Shown: piece by piece, positions 26,001 through 38,000 of the stretch
Numbering within the stretch: the first letter of the stretch is position 1
How the letters are laid out: the number at the start of each line of letters is the position of its first letter
Source of the DNA: Botryllus schlosseri
Lineage: Eukaryota; Chordata; Ascidiacea; Stolidobranchia; Styelidae
Assembly (NCBI GenBank): GCA_000444245.1
Contig: ATSW01008147.1
Coordinates: 1-43,208, forward strand
Length of the DNA: 43,208 nt
Reading direction: 5' to 3'
Program-made: the position numbers and the translations under genes
Notes under the pieces: model-generated
Database searches by the model: none
The model's input: only the letters and a program-made list of their open reading frames with translations
Told to the model about the DNA's origin: nothing

Positions 26001-29000
26001 CTTGGGAAATGATCGCGATTCTGTCTCCCAGCAAGTCCGCCTCGTCCATATGATGGGTGGACAGTATTATGGTGCGGCCCGCGCGGTATTTTATCAATAA
26101 ATCCCATATACCCCTCCTGGCATACGGGTCAACGCCTGAAACATGCGATAACGTTGAGAATAACTCGGGTGTCTCTCCATTGCGGTGACAATAAAAACAG
26201 TCATAGAAGCCAAGTGATTATAAATTATGGAGCAGGATTTCATTGGTGCTATGATAATGTAAGTAATGATACAATTTGACCTATTTTAAATTTAATAATG
26301 TTTCCTGGACACACTGGCATTTAGCTGTTTATTAGTTCGTGTTCATTTGTTATCATCACCTGACAAAACCTCAACGTTTCAATTGAATCGTAGATGACAA
26401 ATTTGCTACTGACTTGCCGTAAACGAAATTGATAATACGGAATGCGAATTATAGTTATTTGTAATAGCTAGTTATAATGGTTATCGCTTGTTGCACTTTC
26501 AAAGTTATGCGTCCTGGATCGGTATATATTTAACATGAAATATCACAATCATCATAGAAAATAGCTGCCTTGGCTTAAAATCAATTATTTAACTCTACCC
26601 AGAAGTGACAATATGTAATAACACGTTGGCGGATGGAATAACGTATAATTGTCATACATAAGCGTATATCATGAGCTACACATTCTTTTCACGAACAAAC
26701 GCTAGCTCACAACAATAACTATATCTTCAAAGTACCAACCGGTACTCCATTGTTCCAAATTTGGGATATTAAAAAATCGATTTCCATACCAGCCGTGGGT
26801 TCATCCAAGATCACCGTGTTTGAGTTTCCAGTGAAAGCGACCGCCACCGATAACTTCCTCTTCATGCCCCCGGATAAGCTACTGATGACATCCTTCCGCT
26901 TGTGCACAAGATTGACATCGACCAGCATCCTGTCCGTGCCTTCTTTTATCTCTTTCTTAGACAGCCCACGCAACGCCGCGTAGAAATTCAAATGTTCTTC
27001 CACAGTGAGACTAACAACAAAAATCAAGTAAATCACCGGACACCTGAACAAGTCTCGTAACTCACTCTCCGAATAGCACGTTGTGTTGCGGGCACATTCC
27101 CAGGTTTTCGCGAACCACTTCCATGTTGGTTCGGATGTCTTGCCCGTGAATGTATGCGGTTCCGCTGGTGGGCGTGTACAGCCCGCACAGTATTGACATC
27201 GTCGTGGTTTTCCCGGCGCCGTTATGTCCGAGAAACGACGTGATTTGCCCCTCGTAGAACTTGATTGTTAAATCGTCGACGGCGAGTTTGTTACCGTTCC
27301 TGATAGGTTGAACGTAATTTCAGAGGTGTCAAAGTATTCATCGTTGGTACTCACGTAGTACAAACAGAAGAAATGTGATCAACTTTTACTTAACTACAAG
27401 TAGGAGTTGCGATTTCCAAGTAAGCAAAAAAGTCAATATTCTAGGGCTACTTTTGCCTAAAAAATATGTTTCTGTTACTGATTGCCTCGGTGTGATTTAC
27501 ACGTTGCCTGAACAAGAGCAAATACTAGATTGACTATAGGGATAGGCTTTATAATGCCAAGACACGGAGAGCCACAGCGACATATCAATTTGATTCTCAA
27601 GAACGGTTGCACAAGATATGAAGATGACGTAATGTGTAATGCATTGAATGATCTCCATGTCACTTGCTTTAATCCGAAAAAAATTCATTTGAGAGACAGT
27701 TTTTTCATATTCGGCATGACATAACGTTCTAGGTATGCGTACCATATTTATCTGAGCATCGGAACTTCCGCACATATCTTGTGTGCCTATTTGTTCATAC
27801 GACTTCGAAAACGGTTTATCTCCGGATTTCACAGCACGCATGACACAGACAGTGTCATACTTTTATTGAAAACACATTCAAGCCTACTGTTGCTTCAGAT
27901 AAGACATTCCCCTTGCCGACTATTAAATGCAATGGAAGAAGCATACCTTACAATCAACAAACGATGCTGTGAATCGCAGCTTTGTGGTCAAATGCGGTTG
28001 GTAGCCTAAAGGGGGCTAAATATGTCACCAAATGCTAATATCACGGACGCTGTATGCATAAGCCGCACGAAACATGACACTGCCCGCAACAATCATAGCA
28101 ACATCCTGTCGGCTGATTGCCACCAGTTGGTGCAGGGCTTGAAGCATCATTCTTACACGACATGAGCGATTCTAGAAATAAACCACACTTAAATCTTCTA
28201 CTTGAGTTTTGGAAAACTAACATTTAGGAAAGGATGACAGAATGGAAAATAAAGAAATAGTGCAATATAGAAATTGAAATTTGTATGCCTGCGACATCGT
28301 ATTTAGTGATACAAGTGTTGATTTACAAAGTTAGTCAGTCAAAAATATTTATATTTATTTCAATACGAATATATAGTTCAATAAAGTCAAAGTGCAGCAT
28401 ACTTGTATATCTTTGTCAAATGCTGTATCGAGACACCGACAGATGAATTTTGTGGCTCGTCCTCGACAAATTCGCCACCCCGTCCTGCCGTGGGACTGTC
28501 AAACGCCGTGACGTCATTCTCAACTTTCGATGGCCCGCACCAATAAGACGAGGTGAACATAAAGTATGGCGGCCTCGGGATTCCGTATTTTCCCGGAAAT
28601 ACATTCTCCACGTACCTATATCGCAAGAAAATATCAATATTACAGTATAAAATAACGAAAACCAAACCATTTACGACAATTGCGGATTGTTATCGACCGA
28701 TAGCTTTGGATCGATTTATGACAGAACCAAAGCAAATATTTACATCGAACAGTGCTTACCATGTCATCAGGAAATAGATAACAGCGTCCACCAGCATCAT
28801 CACCAGCGATACAAGGAAAGTGTATTGCTCTCCCGGTTCTGGGCTTACGTTCCAATTGGAAAATTGAATTCCCTGGCCAGACATCTCGTATTTCGTGACA
28901 AAGTCGGCACCGAAACCGAATGCGACAGTTGAGAATAGAGACTGCAACAAAAACAGATTCAAATTCACAGTTAGATTTGCAAAGAATGCTAGAAACTTAA

Positions 29001-32000
29001 CGGTATGCGAGAATTAGAGAAGCACTCAAGCAAAATATAAGGGGTTTTCAGGACTACATTCATTGCAGTATAATATATTTTACTAAAAGTTATACATTGC
29101 AATGAATGTAGTCCTGGAAACCCCTCATATTTTTGTCTTATACTGTCAGTCATCTATTCAAATATAAGGGATGTACCTATAGAAGCAAAGTAACGAAAAT
29201 AGTGGCAGATATTCTCAAATTCGATTTCCAAATAGACCATTCACCATATCAAATCAAATGGACTATTTAACCACACTATTACAGATTGCAGACAGAATAG
29301 AGTCACCATTCTTCCAGCAAGATATTTTTATGGACACACCAAAGCTTCGCATAACCAGGGACTAATTATTAACATAGTCACCAGTCCGATTTTCCCTCCG
29401 TACGTCAACTTGCCTTCCCATGTCACAGCAAAATTGTAAGGAATATACAGCATGAAATAGATAATCCCACCACAGGCTGCGGCGAGGTTCGCTCTTAAAA
29501 TTAAAACCGTTTATCGTAACAAAAAGAGACAGGAGACATACGAATACACACTTGGTAAAGAAGCAGCTGATGAGGAAGCATTGCGCGATTGTTGCAATGC
29601 AGAAACTCATCATCCAGATCAAAAGTATGAACAGGTTGCTGTAGGGCAGGACATTTCCATACTGAAATAGATGAAAATTTGTGAAGTGCATCAGCGTAGG
29701 GGAGAGTGAGTAGGTATGGACCACCAAATCTTGCCAAGCTATAACTTGGCCAAACTTGGTACAATATTCCAGAATTTTGGTGCAGACAATCATTACTTAT
29801 ATGGCTAACTATTACTGATAGAATTGAGCTTAAATACCAATGTGAAATACCCCTACAATTTTGCAATCGTGAGTTATCTCGGGTCGACCCATGGTCCTAA
29901 TGAACAAATCCTTAACACAGTAGCATATCTCATTCTGGGTGGTCACACTGATCACACAACAGTGTTGTGGCATAACTAATCCACATCATTCGGACCTAAA
30001 TCCATCGCCACACCATAGATACATATCCAGAAATTATGCAGCTTAAAAACACGGCTACAACGTTCAAGTAAGAGACATTACGAGTCCACAGTCACACATA
30101 TGACTCAGTAACCACAGTTTACGCAACATACCCTCAAAACAACAAGTAACAGGATGGCAGACACCAGCATGAGATAGAACGAATTGATGAACCAAGCAAT
30201 CCAATGAACTCCGTTACCAAGTCCCATCATTTTCATGAACTGGAAACAAGAGAATCTCTCTCAATTAATCAAACAAATGACTTACACCATCAACTAACCT
30301 CCTTCAGTCGCAGTTCCTTTTCGTAGACGATGTTTTTCACAATAATGCAGACCGAGTAAATCCAAGCTAGTGTCATCAGAAGGGACATCATACTGCTCAG
30401 ATATTCGAGAAACCTAAATAATGCGGGGCCGTCAATAAAAGCCATTACATTTGGTGGGATTGAAGAGTCAAAATTGGAAAATTAGAGTGAAGACGTGTTA
30501 TCGCCGTGATGACGACGTCGAATCGCACACACAAACACGTGAAATTAATTTCTTCAAAATTTTTTCGACTTAATTACAATACAACATAAGACAAAATGTA
30601 CCAAATAGTACACAAAATTTTTGAAAGAATACAGGAAACGACAGACACAAGACGAAGACCCTCGATTTCTCAAAATCACATCGGTATTTGGGCTGATCAT
30701 GATATTTTTCAGCTCTCGGAAGTAGGCCTACAGAATTGAAGAAACACGTAAATTACAAATCAATTGATGATGAAATTACAAATTGGGACGGTAGTTATTT
30801 CGTCACAAATCGATCAATGAATATAATTACAATCACATCGGCGATCGGCACAGCAAACAATTGCAGATCGACTCGATTTTTTGCACCCTACTCACAAATC
30901 CGACTTATAACACGGGTACGGGAACTCTTGGAGATATTGACCCAAGTAGTAATCGTCACCGTTAGACGGCACCCTGTCGGGGTAAGCAAGTATGGAAGCA
31001 AAACCCCGTTCTAGCATGTCTTGAATGAAGAGGAATCCGCCCGTGTAGTAATAAAACGGCCAGGCCGAGCTGTTAGCGTTAGCACCGGGAGACCAGTAGC
31101 TGATTTGAAAAATAGAAAGGAATATGAGTATCTCAGTAAAAGCAATTCTCACTTGTCAGACTCATAGCAGGGATACGGTACAGGCTGCAGGTAAAAGCCT
31201 AACTTTGGCACTTGACTGTAGAACGCTGACGTCGTGTCGTTACCATTTGCAGACGAGGCGATGCGGGTTATGCCGTGGTCTACCATGTCTTGGAGGTCGG
31301 CAAAACCGTTAATCAAGTATTGCAAATCATAGACGGCTAGTTTAGGACCCGGCGACCAGAAGCTGAGCACAAATAAAAGCGGTTGAGTTTGAGACGCAAA
31401 CACCAAACACAAAATACGTTTGGAAATAGAGAGCACATTAAATTCATGTAATCGTGTATATGGCATGCCATCGAAATTCCAGTTCTCCTGATAAAGATAT
31501 TCCTCTTTTCACCCAAAATATACCGCAACTAAGCAAGTACTTATGCATTAAGCTAAAAAATGAGTCAACCCCCTATTGGAGAGCAGAGAAAATCTGGAAC
31601 AAGTTAACTATAGAAACGTATGAATGCATGCAGTTAGCAATCGGAAAGGATCCTGGATTAGAATATGTGTGCATTCTCAATTCGCCCTAATCTCTTCGAG
31701 AGTTGGCTTGAATGCAAGTGTATTATTTGATTTCCACAACATCTGAATTAGTCCCATTACCGACTTCCAATCATCCTTTGTGTCAGAATAACGTACGAAT
31801 CGTGAACTTGCATCAATCTGAAGAAAGCCTACTTACTAATCTTGTATGAAATCTGTCCTCATAACGTCATCCACATCCTGTCTGATTTTGTATTTGATGT
31901 GCTTCGGCAGTTCGGTATCGGTAGCAGTCGGCGAAATAAACACAACACCTATGAATAAGCAATGCCGTAATGTAAATGTGATTCACAAATGTGACCGCAT

Positions 32001-35000
32001 ACACGCACCGGCCCAAAACGTGTTGTTCTCCAGCAACGCCAACGACCGGTCTACCAGAGCCGGTTCATCCGCGAATCCCTCGAATTTATCGAGGTTGACA
32101 CATCGCAGGAACTAAAATGATAATAGAAATCTTTTATGACATCTGTGGACTACTGTAAGTGCGAAATCTCTACGATTCCATCAGATATAAATATAAATTT
32201 AGCAAAACATTTAGAGTTTCAAGCAGCGCGATTGTTTACAGTGCAATGTCTAGTGGTATGTATATATGGAAAATTGTCACATATATAATCTAAGTTCTCC
32301 GTGACTATGTTAGATATTAACCAATAATTTTCAGTTTCGGGCAGCACTATTGTTTACAATGCGATGTGCGGTTGTATGTCTACTGAATTGTCACATATAA
32401 GAGCAATTGCTTCGTACCTATTCAACTACTTCCTGCGGTTATCGATACATGAAATGAGAACATAGTTTCAAACAACAGCAATGGCATGCTAATCGAGAGT
32501 TTAATCTCGATAATGCAAAACTACAGACGGCATGGAAATTTCAAATACACTGGTCAACAATTTGTGTAAAATATCAATGATTGTCGAAGCAAACGTCTAT
32601 CATAATACAAAGAGGTGAAGGTTGTCAAAGTATTGCTTCAAATTATGCTTAAAAATATGTTATCATCGTAGATATCAGCCATATTGCTCAATCATAAGTA
32701 CGCAGATGTGTTATAACTATGCGATATCTGCTTTTGCTGCATGTCATAGTTGGGGAAACTTCATCAAAATCATGTGTTATTAATTGTACTAACGGTCTGT
32801 TTCTCCTCACACGAGAGAGAAAAATTTTAACAATGGGAGATTTTATCGCCTGAAGCAAAAAGCGTGTAATCGCGTATTCCAAACAAGTCACGAGACCAGT
32901 ATCTGGAACAAAAGATCAAGTTTCACGAACACACCTACACGCTTTCTCTCAAGAGGTAACTATCGGTTGTATCCGTACATAACCTCTATCCGTGGGAGAC
33001 AACACAATAACCAACTCCATACGTAAATGAAGTTATATAATGCGTAAATAAAGATAAATAGTGCGTTCCTGTACAAAGTACACACATGAAGCATAACATA
33101 CCCTCTGTAAAAGCAGAATGGCAGCATTCATCCCACTGAAAGCCTGCTTCCAGGTGACAGTGCCTGGCACGTTTGACGTTTCATTGTTGGACAAAAGCGT
33201 CGCAAGTAACTCCTGTTCACTCTCGGTCAGCGTTATAATATTTGTGGAACTCAAATTCTGTGCCAATAAACCCTGAAAAGGAAAACAACAAAGATTTGAA
33301 AAGGGTACCTCAGTAGGAAGGGAAAATATGCAGACTGACCCGCAAAATATCAGTGGCTGTGCTGTTTTCCAAAAACTCAAACAGCCCGAGGCCCTCGGTT
33401 TCAATCCAAGTCCGCGAGATCGACTCCAAGTCGCCCATCGCTTGAAACGTTTGATTGGCCCGTTTCATTATACCCCTCGTAAGATTGGTGTCGGGAGCGT
33501 AAGGAATTTTTCCTTAAAACAATAACGATGCGATTAATCGATACATACTTCACAATATTCTGTCGACGTACCGAAGAGGATGGGTTTGAAAATAGTCCAC
33601 GCAAACGACAAGTTTTCATTTGTTTCGAACGTGTCGATCAGACGCTCACAAAAATCGGCCGAGTCTGTGCTGGAATAAAAACCACAAGCTCACACTTCTA
33701 AATCAGTGTTGGGATGAGTCGAGTCACGTCTTGACTCGAGTCACCTTTTTCGTATGACTTGACTTGAGTCAATTTGCTAAAATGACTTGACTTGACGTAT
33801 CAGAAATGTTGATTGACTCGTGACTCGGATAAATATTTACGAGTCAATTTCAAGTCATCAAGTTATCGGTGTCGATAAAAATCACTGTATCATGCATAGG
33901 TTCGTATTGTTCGCGGAACGGTGGTGTAACCGGTGAGAGCGACCAATCATTCAATGATCGTACGTTTTACTGAGCCTCCATTGTTCTGTTACAAATAAGT
34001 TACCCACAAAGTGATCGAAGCTTACAGCTTACGTTGTCGTAAACAAGTAGTAAGTAATTTAATAGCAAAATATCTATTTCTGTTCTCTGTTCTTACCTTA
34101 ACCAAATATCCTGTTTTATTGAAAATGAATTTGAATATATATAATTTATATACTCCTCAACCATTGGCGCAGACTTGAAATGTATCATATCAATATTAGG
34201 GCTGGGCAAAATCGAGTACTTTAGTGATTCGATTCTGAATCACGTATTTTGCTTCGAGTCGAGTCGAGTATTCGAGTATCACTCATTGTGACGTAATATC
34301 AAATACCAAGGTTCAAATATGTAGCTTTATGCCACCACAAAGAATATAATGCCTGTTATCCATCACATTAATGATACTTTGATATTATTTTGACCCTACC
34401 GATTTCATTTCACTTTCTGACAATGTTGTGGGAGGATCAGGACTTCGGAAATGTGTTATTTCCAGTAACGTTCGTAGCTTTGTACCATGTGTCGTATGCT
34501 GCGACACGGCCAATCAAGGTTTCATGGCTTCCACAGTGGAAAATGGTATCAAAACCCTAATTCTCGTCGTTAAAATAACTTTCAGTGGCGAGGAATGTAT
34601 AATTTCAGTACTCGAAAAAATCGTCTCTTGCTACTCGACTCGAATCATTGGAATAAATACTCGATTCAGATTCGAGTACTCGAATCATTGTGCCCAGCCC
34701 TAATCAATATGTATAAAAGGGTAATGTATTGCATCTTATCAATCTGTTCCTCTATTTTCTATTTCGGCTGGTAACTACATAGAGTGAGGCCATGTAACAG
34801 TTCAACGTATATGTGAGCGATACAGCACCTTCTTGCATGTATATTTAACTGTATATTCGTTCATCAGTTCAGAATCAATGACCACTCAATCTGTATTTCA
34901 GACAGCTAGCAAAATTCAATCACTTAATCATGCCTCATACTTCAAAAAGGCAACTTGACTTGAATTGTGACTTGACTCGTGAATTGACCTGACTCGACTT

Positions 35001-38000
35001 GACTCGAAAAACCGAGCGACTTGACTTGACTCGAGTCACCTTTGANAATNGATTGACTTGACTCGAGTCAAAATGTGCAATGACTTGAAATGACTCGAAT
35101 GCAGTGACTTGATCCCAACACTGTTCTAAATAAACATACAACTTGAAATAGATACTTACGAATTATCGTTCGCTTCCGAAACTACGTTGACTATACCCGC
35201 AGTGGCCTGTTGGGAGATTTGGGCCCGTGGCTGCGGATGACCGCAGAATTCCTGCAGGATAAATATTCTATTGAGCAAGTGCTAATATACAATTGGGTTT
35301 GTTGCTTTTGACACAACCACTTGCTCAGGTGCTTACTTGAAATCCTGTTCCCGACGCTAGGTCGATACCGATTACAGATGATAGAATGTCGTTGGTAGAG
35401 TCGCCGCCGGCACTAAAACCTTGCAAAGACTGGCTTAAAGCAGCCAATATAGTCTGAAATTGTCTGTTGAGTGTCGGCAACCGAATTGCCACAAATATAC
35501 CCATATCAGCTGCATTCAGATCAGCATTTGTGCCGGCTTCCGTGAGTAAAGTAGTCCCCTGCATACAGCAACACAGTGTTTAATTCGTAAAGCTATAAAA
35601 TGACACAGATTCAACTTGACGGCTACCTCATTTTCAAAAAAAGATTGGAGGTCTGCATTGGTTGTCAGGGTTGACCAAACGCCGCTCAATTGCTCGTCTG
35701 ACAAGGAGCAAAGTTGGTTTGAAGTCGCAGTAGCATTCAATGGTGCACTATTTGGAATCGTTATAGCACTAGCTACAGCTGATGCATCGCAAATGATTGA
35801 CCGTCTATTTACGCTATCAACCAGTTGCTGGACCTGAAAGTGTGAATACAAGCTTAGCAATGTTAGATGCTGGTCAATTTTGAACAACATTTCCACCTAT
35901 TCATTGGTGAATCAAATATTGCTTGAAATCATAAATGATTTACCATAATCCACGGGGTGCGATTTGAATCTAAAAAACCCTCATGCAGTTTTATGTAGAT
36001 TTGCGAAAAACGATTATAATAGATGTAGGCTAGGTGTAGCCTATTATTCGATTATTTTCAGAAACACATAAAATAATTGCATAAATTTATTTTAAAGTGG
36101 ACTTATACAAGCCATAACGTACTTCAAGTATTTTGAATTCATTATGTCAGGGGTCACCAACCTTTTTGCAACCAAGGGCTACTTTTGGGTACTGATTGAA
36201 GCGACGGGCTACCATTTACTCCCNCCGTTTACCCGTATCCGACGGAATTTCCACTTTGATATTCATAGCATTGGGCAGGTATCGCATAGCGTTAAGACTT
36301 CTAAGTGATTCTTTCAATTCAAAACATCTCATTTCAACCTGCTAGCCACAAAGACTTTTTAAGAAATCACGAATTACTTCGCACCGTGCCTATATAAATT
36401 ATTATATAACAACTGTAAGCTCAGATTTTAAAATAAATCACGTCATACGTTAGACTGGACACTGGACAGTGGATATCGTGTTATCTGTTTCTAAACCAAT
36501 CAGTGAGAGGCCTGGCATTGAATGCTATCAACTAGTGCGCTGTATTCTGGTATGTAACTTACACCGCAACTCTGAGTGAGTGTTGCAGATGTGCAATGTG
36601 CATTATTGAGGCGTGTTCTGTGTTTGTTTTTCGATCAATGTCGTGTCCGCNAAGGCTAATACTCAACGAACCAAACACGCTTGCAACCTTCATCGCTGCT
36701 GCGCAAGTGCGCATTCACCACTGTACTTTTCCGTGTCAACAAAGCGCCAAAAGCTTGCTGCAGCCTTGTGGCCTTTGAGGTGGAGGTGATTTTGCAGTGG
36801 TACAATTTCAATCTCAGACTGTTCAGCATCCAGACATGACAGATTTCATTATACTTGACAGCAGCATCGATTACAGAAAGTTAGAAACATGGTATTATAA
36901 ACTGCGTTGAGTGTAAGAGAGNCAAGCTGTGTCAAAAGANGCAATNCGTANTGGGNATANNGCATCTGCTAGTAGGCTACGTCNCCGCTATCTGCTACCG
37001 GATANTAATGTTGTTTACTACTTTGGCNTTGTCNGGGACNTCGGGCTACCATANCTGAGCCCCCCACCATTTCAAGANGACCGTGGATGGCATGCCGTCA
37101 TATNGCATGTATGGNCAGTAGCNTACGCCGTATTCTACGTCTTCGATCTCTTGTTATTCTATTACATGTTGGACGTTGGTATATTAGGCCCTACTAATTT
37201 TAATCGGGGATATTTTATATCATCATTTTAAGTGTTTATATATATGTATTGTCATTTCTAAGTCACATGTTATTGTTTGATTTTNACAAGAATAGCTAAA
37301 TCACTCAATTTATATATTTAAAAGCTCACTGGTGATNATCTGACGAATATTGGCAAATGCTGCTATTCGATCTATTTTTAGAGCAGGCTCGCGGGCCACT
37401 CATCTGGTCCTCGCGGGCTACCTGGTGCCCGCGGGCACCAGGTTGGTGACCCCTGCATCATGTCAACGATAGTAGGCAGGATCACCGAAAATGCAATGAA
37501 ACTACATGACATGAGATGCATATCAAATCATCGCAAATAGCGGCTGTCATATCAACATATCTAAATTGTAATATTAGATCATCAAAATCATGCGTCGCAT
37601 TGTGTACTGTGTGTCTTGAACGGATGAAACTAAAATTTGTAGTTGTTGTTATTAATATTATTATGTCTTACCTGGTACAAAGAAACTCTGCTTTGCAAAA
37701 TCGTATCTGATAAGTCTGCCGAAAGACCTATGCCGATCAGTTCCCACCGCGTGGCATTTGGATCCCCCATTAGAGATGAAACAGTGGCTGAAAACAGTGA
37801 TATCACAACATGATTCCATTAAAACAAACTTGTAAATTGAATCTGCAATGAGTGATTTGATAGCTATTCAGAAAGGTGGAAAACGATTATTAGTCGATCC
37901 TGCAAGATCAGCATCACACCTTTGATTGTTGAATCCGGTTTTGCAATTTCATTGTAGAGCGTTGTGACTACATAAACATCCTGTTTAAACGCTGCAGGGT

